Source: Gossypium raimondii (lineage: Eukaryota > Streptophyta > Magnoliopsida > Malvales > Malvaceae). Taken from it: a stretch of DNA of 64,000 nt. Every line of letters starts with the position of its first letter. Position 1 is the stretch's first letter. The notes under the pieces were generated by a model. The model did not search any database, was not told the origin of the DNA, and saw nothing but the letters and a program-made list of their open reading frames with translations. Where the stretch lies: positions 52,423,733 through 52,487,732 of the forward strand of contig NC_068571.1 of the NCBI RefSeq assembly GCF_025698545.1, written 5' to 3'. A program made the translations under genes and the position numbers. Shown piece after piece: positions 25,201-37,956 of the stretch.

Positions 25201-26042
25201 TTTTCAATCCATGACTTTAGGTTGCTCAAGGTATGCCTATTATTACCTATGACACGATGATACTTAAATCCTTGAAATAGGAAATCCAGTCGTTGACTTA
25301 ATTTATGTTCATCTTAAATGTGATACATCTTGTTTCGGATTCCACATTCATTGGCATTTGGCATCCGATTCCATTCTATGTTGAGGCCAGAATGGTACTG
25401 ATTTATAATTTGTGTTTGCAGGATGGAAATACAGTGGTAGCTCATTTTAAGTACCATAAATACCCAGTAACATCCATCGAGTGGAGTCCACACGAAGCCT
25501 CCACATTGGCAGTTTCATCATCCGATAATCAGTTAACGTAAGTATATGTAAAGCACTAGAATATCAAAATAGGGATGAGCAAGAAAAACTGAGAACCGAA
25601 TCGAACCAATATCATCCCTAATATCAAGGCTAACAAAGTTAACGTACATGATTCCCAGATTAGGATCTTGGACATTTGTACATATTCACTTACTTTTGTT
25701 TTGCTTCGGTTTCTAGAATATGGGATCTTTCTCTCGAAAAAGACGAGGAAGAAGAAGCGGAATTCAAAGCTCAAACAAAGGAGCTTGTAAATGCCCCGCA
25801 AGATTTACCTCCGCAACTTCTTTTTGTTCATCAGGTACTTAAAAATCAGAGTATTGAAAATTGAATACGTTTTCAGGATTCCTTTTTAACACAATTCCCA
25901 CCATAAACAGGGACAAAAGGACTTGAAAGAACTTCATTGGCATGCTCAGATTCCTGGAATGATTGTGTCAACTGCCGCGGATGGTTTCAACATCTTAATG
26001 CCTTCAAATATACAGAGCACTCTCCCCTCCAATGGCTCTTGA
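22288..26042 (+). CDS. GRWD1: Glutamate-rich WD-repeat ribosome-biogenesis protein (GRWD1/RRB1-like), 474 aa
   Basis: Twelve exons: 22288-22335, 22444-22610, 23333-23411, 23554-23733, 23830-23928, 24016-24181, 24275-24381, 24469-24608, 25158-25230, 25422-25537, 25717-25834 and 25911-26042 (1425 nt). The family is a nuclear chaperone for ribosomal protein uL3 in 60S assembly. Visible in order: a basic N-terminus ([13 protein letters not shown]), the histone-binding-protein-like motif around [26 protein letters not shown], and an acidic Ser/Asp/Glu stretch at about residues 128-150. A WD40 propeller follows, with [46 protein letters not shown] and SSDNQLTIWDLS blades. An acidic [10 protein letters not shown] loop and [16 protein letters not shown] end the protein. 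Intron 3 has a GC donor, and intron 2 is internally repeated. Length and order match the eukaryotic family. Confidence 0.93.
22611..23332 (+). repeat. Fourfold tandem repeat forming GRWD1 intron 2
   Basis: Four diverged units fill the intron: 22611-22777, 22778-22955, 22956-23131 and 23132-23332 (167, 178, 176 and 201 bases). Each starts with GTACTCTTTAATTACCCAC-type text, carries TTGGTGTTTGTTTGCTGAGA, and ends with AAATTGGGTCATTTT then GGCAGCTTTGA-like text. The unit is the whole intron plus a few exon-edge bases, so each junction looks like an acceptor, a 7-base mini-exon and a donor. Unit 4 also has a short internal duplication of ATGTACAAAGGGTATTTG. Confidence 0.85.
24733..25108. mobile_element. 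Intronic MULE-type MITE, copy A (GRWD1)
   Basis: This is a palindromic element with ends (GATAAAAGTACC and ACTTTTACCC) and arms that contain AATTAGTCTCTGTAC and ATTTTGCCCC-type phrases in inverse order. The flanks TTCTTTCTA (24724-24732) and TTCTATCGA (25109-25117) match at 7 of 9. It lies in GRWD1 intron 24609-25157. It is the first of four near-complete copies in introns (others 42318-42639, 52479-52854, 57294-57614). Confidence 0.75.
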
Positions 26043-28568
26043 AAAGAATAGTGTCTTTTTGGCTCCTTGCTGGTAACAAATGAATCAACAGCTAATGCAA
26101 AGCTCATAGGAATTCATGCATGGAATATGGAGGTTTTTTTTTTCCTTAAATTATTATTTTTGCATGGTGATGTCAATGTGTTATTTGTTACGAAGGTACT
26201 CAAATTTGGAACCTTAAAGCATTTGTGTGAATGTAGACAATTGAATTTATCTACCAATTCACCTATAGATCCCCTCACTGTGATAAAGGAACAATAATTT
26301 TATGAAGACAATAATAAATTTAGCCCTTTGTTAATTAGTATGAATAATTTATAATAAATACTATTTAATGTAATTATTTAATAAGTCAAAATTTATTAGA
26401 ACAACATGAATTGGACAAGGGCAAAGTCATAATTTTTTCTAGGGGTTAAGATTAATTTATATATTTTTATGAGAATTAAAATAAAATTTGTGCTGGTATA
26501 TATCTTTATAGTTTTAGGATTAAATAAAAAATTATCATTTGGGGATCAAACCATAATTTTATCATTTACTAACCTTAAATTTTATAAATTTAGAAAAGCT
26601 AGAGTTAAAAATTTTCATTTTAGGGGCCATAGCCCTTATTTACCCTTACCTTCGCCCTTGATAGGAGAATGTTTCAGGCACTTTAATTACATTCAATTCA
26701 ATGAGATTCACTAACAACGAATATTCTAATATACATACACATATGTAATTAAAAGCTTAATGTGCATATCAAGGTTGTGAGCACTCTTAGTGAATAACAA
26801 TACAATTTTTATTTTTGTAAAACAACAGGTGTACTCATCCATTTTGACGATAAGAGCTTTGTCCTATTCGAGGCTAGTGGTAGTATTTAGTAAAACCATC
26901 TTAACAATATCAACTTCAGAATTTAAACTTGATTTAAATATTTGTGAAATAGGAAGTTCACTTTCACTTTTTCCAATCACTTATTAATATAACAATATAA
27001 TACTTAATCATCTGTGAAATTAAAAAATAGCGAAAAACTTATAGATAATATTAATTAATCTTTATTTAAATAAAATCCAAAACTTAAAATTCAATATAAA
27101 ATTTAAAAATGAAACCCTAAATATAAATACTAAACCTAAAATTCCATATTAATCTTAAATCTTAGATCATAATCTCTAAATTTTATTTTTTAAATTGCAT
27201 TATTCTTTATCGATAATGCATAAAATTTATGTGTTAACGGAGTTTAAGGCATTTATTCTCTTAGTCGGTGCAATTTTTAAATATTTACTTTATTAAGTAA
27301 ATTAATAAAAGCATTACGTGAGTGGGAGGTTGTGCATGCCAATGCTAGTAGGGTTGCTCCATTCTCCCAAAACATAGTCAAACATTTCAACGACCCCTTT
27401 TGTTTATTTCTACACACTTTTCGGATATAAAGAACCTTTATTTTATGGGTTTTTTTTTGTTTTTTTTGTATAATAAAGAGAGAATCTTGTACTCGTGAAT
27501 GAAAATAAAATAAAGCTCAAGATTCTATTCTCGTTTTCATTACACAAGGTGGCCCTTTCATTCATTTTTCTAGATAAAAAACAAAAACAAAACAAAAAAA
27601 ACACAGATCTGTCCTGTTGGAGTTTATTTGGGACTGATGAATTTGGATTTTAACATTTTCTTGATTTCGACTTCGAGTTTAAATTATTTGTGTTTTTAGA
27701 TAATTTTATTTAGTTAATTGAGTGAGATTCTTTTAAGTTTGAGTTATTTTTTATGTTATCTTTAGTTACAATCATTTCATGTTTAAGTCATTTAGGATTT
27801 AAACTTGAGTTAGAGTTATTGTAGATTACTTGTTCAAGTCATTCTAAGTTCAATCATTTTGAGTTTGTGTAATTAATTGTTCGGGTTATTCTCAGTGCAA
27901 GTTGATTGTGGGTCACGATTTAATTTAGGTTTTAAAAACTACGAGAAGTATTGATAATTTAAGGTTCAAGTCATTTTAGTTCGAGTCAATTTAATTTTTC
28001 CAATCAAGGTTTCAAGTCGATCATTTCAGGTAGAATCAGACAATTATAGTGACCTAAAATTTTGAGAAGTTTTGATTTTTCCCTTGAAACTTTTAGAATT
28101 TTTTTTAAGTCTCCAAAAATTTTGAAATATTTCATTTTTCCTTCGAAGTTTTTAGAAAATTTTAAGCAGTCTTATTTTTTTTTAAAATTCTCATTAAACT
28201 CTTAATTTAAAAAAAATTATTAGGTCATCTCAAATCTTAATATCAAGATCCGTCACTGATTTCAAGTTTGAACTACTTCAAATTTTGCTATTTGGGTTTG
28301 ACCATCGAGTTTAGGTCTTTTTTTTTAATTACTTATTCGAATTATTTTTGAAGTCAAGTCAGAAAAATTCCACTTGTCCAAATTCAAATCCGAATTAATG
28401 ACGTAAAATATTGAAATCCAAACAGAAAATAACAAATCCACGTACTAATAATTACGATAATATTCATTACATCTACAACCCCAACACAAACGCATCCAAC
28501 AAAAAACACATAAAAGAAACCTCAAAAGCTAGCAGAAAAAGAGATAACTTCCGATGAAGAAACCATTG
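26043..28568. other. Intergenic region between GRWD1 and tetraspanin (convergent)
   Basis: This is the shared 3' flank of two convergent genes. It is AT-rich. I see no exon. A stretch around 27650-28390 has many short near-repeats built on TTGAGTT, AAGTCATTT and TCGAGTT, giving a loosely periodic text without an exact unit. Nothing else is supportable. Confidence 0.5.
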
Positions 28569-31353
28569 TCAATGTTTCCGGCGGCTAAAGAGTTCCTCCG
28601 ATTGGACATTTCTAAAGGCACTGCAAGCAATAACATAGACCAAAATCAACAGCACCACCGCCACAATTAGAATAATGTTGGCTTTCCTCCATTCGGTCCT
28701 TAGGTTCCCTAACAAACCAGCCCTGCATGAGTTACAGTTGTAGCAGAGCTGGGTCTGGTCATTACTCCATAGGTAACAGTCAGGGTCGCCGGTTGGGTTC
28801 GTTGGGTTCGTCCACTGTATTGGGTTCACAAAAGTATAGCCACAGATCGTTGGTGGCTTACAACATCCTGACTGTCAAACAGTAAAAAAAGAAAATTAAT
28901 ATTTGATGAACTGAGGATATTAATTTTACACAGCATGATACGTCGTTAAAAATGAATTTAAATCTAAAATTTTGTTGATTAAAGAGACAAAAGTTATTAG
29001 CAGACAAAGTGGATTACCTTATTTAAAAATGGACACCTTTTTATTAAGTCAAAAATTCCATGATTTCAGGCTAATAATTCATCCCTTAGGTACTACTTCC
29101 ATTGGCCCTAACTTTTCCAACCCACAAATTGGAATTTGAAGCCCCACACCCCACACACCACACACCATGTTTTCTTCTTTAATCCTAATCCTTTCTAGAT
29201 GCATTATGAAAAAAAAGGGCCATGATTTAAGCTATGATTAACATAACAAAAAGTTGTCAATTAGTTAGTGTTTGATGTATTGGCCATGAGTGTTTACTTG
29301 AGTACTTCAAAATTTACGTCTTAAGTTCGAATAATAGGTATTACATACAAGGGTGGAGGTAAATGAATAGACAATAATCTTAATCTCTAAATAGTAAAAT
29401 TATATTTTAACTCTAAAAAAAATTTTGATTCATCGTAGACCCTTCTCTAAAATAATTTTTTCACTTCATTGCTAATAAATGACTAACCTCAAATCTAGAG
29501 TTTAAATGTAGACAATTCCCTCTCTTTGGAAAATAGATATGCAAAAAAGTTAGTGCTAACAAATCTTGTGTGGATCAATTTGATCAATCCATGGGGTCCC
29601 AATGAATCGTGGTATTGTTATCTACCCTAAATTAAACATCAAAACACCATAATTGTGGGTCCTAAAGTTTATATTATTTAATGTGAAATTTGGCCCAACT
29701 TTAAGGCATCAAAGTCTTGTCCTAATATATCCTTATAATACTAGCAACTTCCCCTAAAAATTAATATTCAATTATCATCTAATATAACCCATCAATATAA
29801 AAATACATATTATCTATTTCGTCCTTCAATTTTATAAAAAAAAAATATTTTAACACTTCATTTAATTTTTCATCATTTTAACTACTAAAATTGTATCGTT
29901 TATCAAATCACCGAAAACATAAGAAAAATAATATTTATTAACTTTATCGACATTAAAAGTTATAAAAATGTTTTAAATTTTTTAAAATTAATTAATTGTT
30001 AACGTAACATACACGTGGATCAGTAAAGATAATAAAAGTTAACTTTTTATTTATTTTAAGATGATTTGATAAATAATATAATGTTTAAAAATGAAAATGA
30101 AGTAAAAATTAAAGGACAAAATAATTCATTATACTTTTCTTTTTTTAAAAAAAACAGAAGTAAAAGAAGGGAAAAAGAAAACACAGATCTCTTATGAAAA
30201 ATTAATGGATCATTGAATCACGTAAAAGATGGTAGAATGCATTAAATATAAATTCTTAAAATTTCTGAATTTTAACGAAATATGTTGGATGTTTAATGTT
30301 GAAACATGATATCATTTTCAATCTATAGTGGGACAAATAAATTGGATATTTATCCAGATGTTTCTTAGAACTAAACCAGTAAGAAAATGCCATATTCTTT
30401 TAATCCAATTTTCTAACACTGATTAATGTAAACATCTAAAAGACCGGTTTGCTACTTTGTCTGAAAACAAAATAAAAAGTTCCTCTAGTTGTCAGACAAA
30501 TATAGAAAATGAACATGATAATGTCTTTTCTATACCATATCCCATTAATATCTCTCAAAGCTACTAGTATTTCATCATATATTCGGGAAATATGTTAACA
30601 ATCATATTTTATTTTATTTCTTTATTTAAAATAATAAAGAAATTAGTCTTTTCTAATTAAAAATTATCTATTTTATTTTAAAAATTAATATAATTAATAA
30701 AATAACTAAATTATTATGATATATAGAGATAAGCTTTTAACCCGAAATACATAAGTGTTCATCATTTCAATAAAAATTTTTAGTTTTAATATGAAATCTT
30801 AATATGAAGTTAAATTAAAGGTGTATGTATGTAAGAAAACAGAGCATGAACTTGCCTGAAGAGGAGAGATATGAGCAGCAAAGAACTGATCGGCGGTAAT
30901 AAATTTTTGAGTCAGCTTAGGACAAACACCGGTATCAGCCAAACAAGCCTTGATTTTTCTCCAACTCTTGTTATCAACCACATGGTCTCGAAGCCAAGCG
31001 GAGTACCCATCAAGCCTGTACTCTTTATAACCTTTTCCGGGCACGTCATAGCTGCCGTCCGGCCTGGTGACGACGAAAGCGAAGACAAGCAAAATTAGGA
31101 GGAGGGCAATGAGGATGGCCATGCAACAAAGGTAGAAAGCAAGGAGGGTTTCTTTGTAACGGTAAGCGCCGACGAAGCCGGCGAGGGAGACAAGGAGGAT
31201 GAGGAAGCCGAGGAGGATGACCGGCCACCGGATGAGGTGGACACAGGCGTTGTCGGGCTTTTGGTCTAACCATATGCCGGCGGCGATGATGGGGATGGAA
31301 CAGAGGAGAGCAACTATGTTGAGAACTGCTGTTATGTTATTGGAAACTCCCAT
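28569..31353 (-). CDS. Tetraspanin (TET8-like), 266 aa
   Basis: Two exons on the minus strand: 31353-30856 and 28871-28569 (801 nt). Plant tetraspanins organise plasma-membrane and vesicle microdomains; the TET8 group marks exosome-like vesicles. The protein has four membrane helices: about residues 8-28 (ITAVLNIVALLCSIPIIAAG), 43-63, 72-95 and the C-terminal LIVAVVLLILVYVIACSAF. The large extracellular loop carries the plant signature GCCKPP right after the splice junction, then a Cys-rich run (LCYNCNSC). The cytosolic tail is short (ending SRRKH). Length is near the family's usual about 270. The single 1984-base intron splits the loop just before GCCKPP, and its donor is CAG|GCAAGT, a GC-type donor. 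Which TET clade it belongs to needs a tree. Confidence 0.92.
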
Positions 31354-33575
31354 GGTGTTTTTTCGTGGTTAAAGGAAAGAGATGAATACGATGGAAATGG
31401 TGTTTGAAGATTGGGTTTTTATGCTGTTTTTATTAAGGTTTAAGAGGGTTAAAAGTACAATTTGTACCATTAACCAAGTAGGTTCACCCCTCATTCAAAG
31501 GATGTTGAAGTGTTCAGGTGATTGAGTATTTGTTAACATTGACAAACATATCTACTTAACGAATGATTCGTAAGTACTATTTTTAACCTTATATTAGAGT
31601 GGTAATATGTCGTCATTAGGGTTGAGTAAAAAAATCCAAATTGAAATATTTGTACTATTTATAAAATACAAGTTAAAAAGTAAAGATTACTGAAATTGAA
31701 CTAAATTCTATTTTATTTATAATTAATGTTATTTTTTATGATGTAAAACATAAATAGTTAAAATAATTTTAAAATCTATATAAAATTTATTTTTAAAAGG
31801 ATTGTTATATAAGAGTATCGATTAAGTTTTATTTACTTAAATTTTTTATAACATTTATAAAAATAATATGAAACTTTATTGATTAATATCCAAAACTCAT
31901 TTTATTATAAGTCCAAAATCTTAAAATTAATATGAAAATATTATCATGAATAATTAGAAAAATGGGAAAAGTTTGACAAAATTGATTTCAAGATACCCCA
32001 GTACTCACACACTCTCTTTTTTTTTTTAGAAAGAAGAAATAAAGGATGTGAAAAAGTAATACAAAGGGCTTAATCTTTGATCTCTACTAACATTAAAATA
32101 TTATGATAATACCCGAAAAGAAAGAACAAAAGAAGCAAAGTATGAAGACATATTGATCCAAAAATACTTGAATGCCGACTGATTATAATATGGCTATATG
32201 TATGGATTTAATTGGAGTTCTTGAAGTGTAACGCCTAAACTTGTTAATATTTTCGATATGGGTTTGTCTTCATGAATTGAGATTTTAAGTCCAATAACAA
32301 AATTAGTCCCTTCTAATTCATCCTCACTTCGTATTAAACTCTAAAATTTATCGCCTTAAAACTTCAACTCTTCCTATCGAAATTTCTTTGTGATAAAATC
32401 TCATGATTAAGTCTAAATTCTAAACTAAGTCCATTTCCCTCATGAACTTTGAATTGGGTCGGGCCACTTGTATCAAAAGAGCTTAATCTTGATCATTACT
32501 AACATTAATATAATGTGATAACACCCAAAAAGAAAGAACAAAAGAAGCAAAGTATGATGTTAGTACGGTACCAACATGATCTTTTGCCGGCAATTATGTT
32601 ATGTTTCATCTTTTGCAGTTTGCTTTGATTTTTCTGTTTCTTAAAACAGTAAAAAGGTGGTAAATGTCAAAATTGAATCATGTTCCCAGCAGCTCAGTGA
32701 AGTTAAATTTGAGGTTCAGACCAGACTAGGCCAGGCCATTCTGTTTTGGTAAAGACAACAGTGTCTTCTGTCCCTATTGACTCACACAAACTTCAAAATC
32801 TCTTCTTTTTAATTTCAATTCAAACTCAAGTTAATTTAATTAAAAAAGATGATACTAATCAACACCTAAAATGATGTGATAAAAAGAAACCCAACAAACA
32901 AATTTGAATCTAAAATACCCAAAATTCTTAAATTTGAATTCAACTAATTTAAATGGATTCGATCCGAAAAATTAATCGTACTTGTTCAATTAATATAGGC
33001 TACAGTACTATGTAAAGATTAATTCACTTTATTTAAATAATTATATTTAAACTTATCCATGGATCAAGTCAAAATAGATCGTAACTAAATCTTTTTAAAG
33101 AAAATTAAGGATGAGATCAAGCCCAGCCTGAACAACTAAAATAACTTATATTACTATTTAAAATTATTAAAAAATATATTTTAAAATTATTTAATTTAAA
33201 TTTGATTCAAATTAGGCTAGGACAATCTAAAATTAAAAAAAAAAATCCAAACGCAATTCAAGTTTCATGGATCAGATAAATCACCTAACCCGTGAACAGG
33301 TCTAGAGAATTTTTTTGAATTCCCCCTAATTCCAGTTTCTAATGGGCCTGTTGTACTTCCTTTACAAATGAAGTTTGACCCATTGGATGCAAATTTTTAG
33401 CAACTCTTAACAATTTTGATTCTATTCATACAAAATTTTTCCTCTAAGAACGAATTTTTTTTTGTTATATGGGTATGGGTTGTACAAAAATCAAACAAAA
33501 AAATAGTATTAAATGAAAATTAAGCATAAATTATTTTCCTGATTAAATCGATTTTTTAAGAAAGTTGGGGTAATT

Positions 33576-34225
33576 TACATTTTAAGTCACCAAACTTAGC
33601 ATCAATTTTCATACGAGTCACGGATATTTAATGTGATCAAATTATATCATTGAAGTTTATTATTGACAAATTAAATCTCTTTGTATAAAAAAACACATGT
33701 TAAGTCTCTTATGTTAATTTCATTGAATAATTTTAATGTAAAAATTGCTTCGTCATGCATATGTGACTTATTTTTAAAAAGCTTAATTGAATGATAAGTC
33801 TTCAAACTATACCTTTTTAAGTATTTCAATAGTTTTTTTTTGGTTGAATTAAGTACCTAAATTATAATTCCGTAACTATTATGGGTTCCAACCGTTATCT
33901 CCGTTGAAAAAAAAACACTTCATCCAATCAAATAACGAAGATAATAGTTATGACAGAATTATAATTTAGGTACTTGATTCAACCAAAAAAAAGTTTAACT
34001 CAAAAAAGAGTATAGTTTGAAGGCTTATCATTCAATTAAGCGTTTTAAAAATATAAAGAAACTTTGAGATATGTCAAGTCATGGATAAAAACTTTTCAAT
34101 AGAATTACTTAATGGAGTTGGTGTAAGTTACCTAATTTATTAATAATAAAAGTTTAGTGATGTAGTTTGATGAAATTAAAATTTGTGATTTATATGAAAA
34201 TTAATGCTAAATTAAATGACTTAGA
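33576..34225. mobile_element. Outer MITE interrupted by a second MITE
   Basis: The left arm (TTTTAAGTCACCAAACTTAG, then CATCAATTTTCATACGAGTC) aligns with the reverse complement of the right arm (AAGTCATTTAATTTAGCATT, then AATTTTCATATAAATCAC). The arms are separated by a second inverted repeat (33781-34042). Without the inner element and its target duplication, the outer element is about 380 bases. Non-coding. Confidence 0.6.
33781..34042. mobile_element. Inner MITE with a perfect 9-bp target duplication
   Basis: The ends are GCTTAATTGAATGATAAG on the left and its inverse at the right, with CTTCAAACTATAC continuing the arms. The inner arms also pair (CCTAAATTATAATTC with GAATTATAATTTAGG). The flank TTTTAAAAA occurs at 33772-33780 and again at 34043-34051, a perfect 9-base direct repeat. 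Nine bases is the usual target-duplication size for Mutator-like elements. It has no coding capacity. Confidence 0.75.
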
Positions 34226-35529
34226 AAGTTGATGCTTAGATTTTAAAATATTAAAGTTGGTCCTTGAACTTTACTATTCAAATCAAGTTATGCATGAATA
34301 ATCTTGTGAATCCTTTAACTTTACTCCTTAAATCTAAATGATCATAAAAGTCAATAATATGAATACACCAAACTGTATTAAAAAATATCTGACTTTAAAA
34401 GGAATAAATATCAAAGTTATATATGAGCTTTGGTCTAATGTGCGATTCAATACATAACCTTTGATTTGGTACTTGAATTGTGGTTCATACGTATATCGTA
34501 AAACTTTAATTTTGATTCAATTGTATACGTTTAGATAAATGGATACATATATTTATTTTCATATTGGATTGATATAATTATTTGTGTATGTAATATGTCA
34601 ATATAAAATGGTGTTAATTCAATAATGTTGTTATTGGTTTGTGAAAGTTAAATCAAATTAAAATTTCATGTATAAAATTGTACAAAATCAAAGTTCATGT
34701 GTACTTTTGATATTTATCCCAATTTAGAATGATACAAACTTGAACTAAACGGAATCTTGAAATGACTTAAACTTAAATGTTAAACATGAATAAAAAAAAA
34801 CCTTAAATGACCCTAACCCTAAATCATATGAACCTAGAAATGGCTTGAACTTGTAAACTTGAATTGACCCTAACTAATTTGACTTAACTCAAAGCTAATC
34901 AACTTGTCCAATTGACAATTTTTTTTTCTGATTCCTACTAATTTCCCCAGATCAAGGGCGAGTTAGGAGTCTGCAGGGCCTTCAACTGCTCCCCTTAATA
35001 TAAAATTTATATTTACCATTCTTTTTAAAAAATAAGTTCATAAAATTACACTTTAATCATCTCAAAAAATATATAATTCAATATCAGTCCCTAAAAAATA
35101 AAAAAAAAATTTATAATTTACTCTTTCAAAAATGTTAGAACTTTTAAGTTAATAAAAAATATTTCTTTTTCTTTTTATTATTTTAAGAAAGTTGATGCCT
35201 TACTTTTTGAATCTTAATTACATCCTTGAACTTTACTAATCATATCAAGTTATGCATGGCAATAGAGAATTGGGGCATATGCATGAACCAATGTTTGTGA
35301 CCATCCTTCAACTTTACACTTCAAATCTCTTGTCTTAGCATTAAGCAAAAAAGTTCAAACTCGGAGCCCAACACCCATGTTTCATGTCGGATAAATACAT
35401 CACATGCATTCTGCCAACTTGAGGTTTTTATAGTTAGAATCCAGACTCAAATTCTACTAACATCATATATGATATAGTTGTCCAGGTTGAATCTCTTTTG
35501 AAAATATGAGCTCATTATAGGTTATTTTG

Positions 35530-35665
35530 CACGATATTTAGAATTATCTATAGCCCCTCCCCAACTTATAAATAGAAAGATAATGTATTTTAGCGCACTT
35601 AAACTCACATCGTCCTACATTGGTAACATACTCATGCCAATCGAGCTAAGACTCAATTGACAATA
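35530..35665 (-). mobile_element. tRNA-derived SINE relic, copy 2
   Basis: On the minus strand a box A-like TTAGCTCGATTGGC (revcomp of 35636-35649) is followed by a box B-like GATGTGAGTTTAAG (revcomp of 35598-35611), and then the GGGGAGGGGCTATAGATAATTC text shared with the copy at 1655-1795. This is the best preserved box A of the three copies in the window. Confidence 0.55.
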
Positions 35666-36241
35666 TAAATATAAATTTTATGTATTTTTTATATTTGTAA
35701 ATATCTAATTTATACCGTCTATCATTTTCTAAATTTGTTTTTAAAATATATGTTAATAATCACATTTCTAAGGTAAGGTTTTCTGCTTATATTATGACTA
35801 GCGGACGTTTTCATTAGCTGACATATCATACTTATTAATATTAAAAATTAAGTGGGTGTTATTAAGAGCCCGATGTTTATATTTTGTGTAATTTTATGTG
35901 GAATTATTTATTCAATTTAATTTAATTTTTATAAATTATTAATATAGAATAAACGTTAGAATTAGAATTAAAATTAAAATTTAATGTGTATGATTAGATT
36001 AAATTAAAATTTATGTTATCTTAATTTTAAGTATACATTTTTCTATTGAAAGGATTTCTCGAATCCAGAAATTTCAAGATATTAAAAAAAAGCTGTTTTC
36101 ATTAAAAAAAAGAGAGAATACAAATACAAATATTTTTAGATAGGAAACAAAGCAACATAACTCATAAAAACATATATAAAACTGTATTAAAAAAAAAAAA
36201 AAAAACCCCCCACTTTGAGGCCATGCAAATCACTGCTTTTT
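35666..36241. other. 3' flank of the ACC-oxidase gene
   Basis: This AT-rich sequence lies downstream of a minus-strand gene. It contains a poly-A tract near 36186-36204 (T-rich on the transcribed strand). No exon or RNA gene is visible. Confidence 0.45.
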
Positions 36242-37906
<1,665 letters not shown>

Positions 37907-37946
37907 ATCTAATCCCAATTGCAATAAAAATGGTGAACTCGGAACA

Positions 37947-37956
37947 CTATTTATAG
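37947..37956 (-). promoter_or_regulatory. TATA box of the ACC-oxidase gene
   Basis: The minus-strand text CTATAAATAG is a strong TATA-box match about 41 bases before the chosen ATG at 37906. Transcription would start about 25-30 bases downstream, which leaves a very short 5' leader and argues against the upstream in-frame ATG at 37924. Confidence 0.6.

Larger units (their letters stand above)
31354..35520. other. Intergenic region with nested repeats
   Basis: The region upstream of the tetraspanin gene contains no exon that I can support. It holds a near-duplicate block: phrases around 32040-32140 (ACAAAGGGCTTAATCTTTGA, then AAAGAAGCAAAGTATGA) recur at 32470-32555. Around 32930-33310 there is worn element text ending CCCGTGAACAGGTCTAG, similar to that near 4075-4100. 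A nested MITE pair (33576-34225) and G-poor repeat debris near 34960-35150 complete it. Confidence 0.5.

Noticed and set aside
27650-28390. Loosely periodic TTGAGTT/AAGTCATTT text
   Set aside because: No exact unit or period could be fixed by eye. It may be an old satellite or simply biased composition, so I did not call it a tandem repeat.
31046-31273. Pro/Arg/His-rich frame in the tetraspanin exon
   Set aside because: It is a shadow of the tetraspanin coding exon in another frame; the composition reflects the membrane-helix codons.
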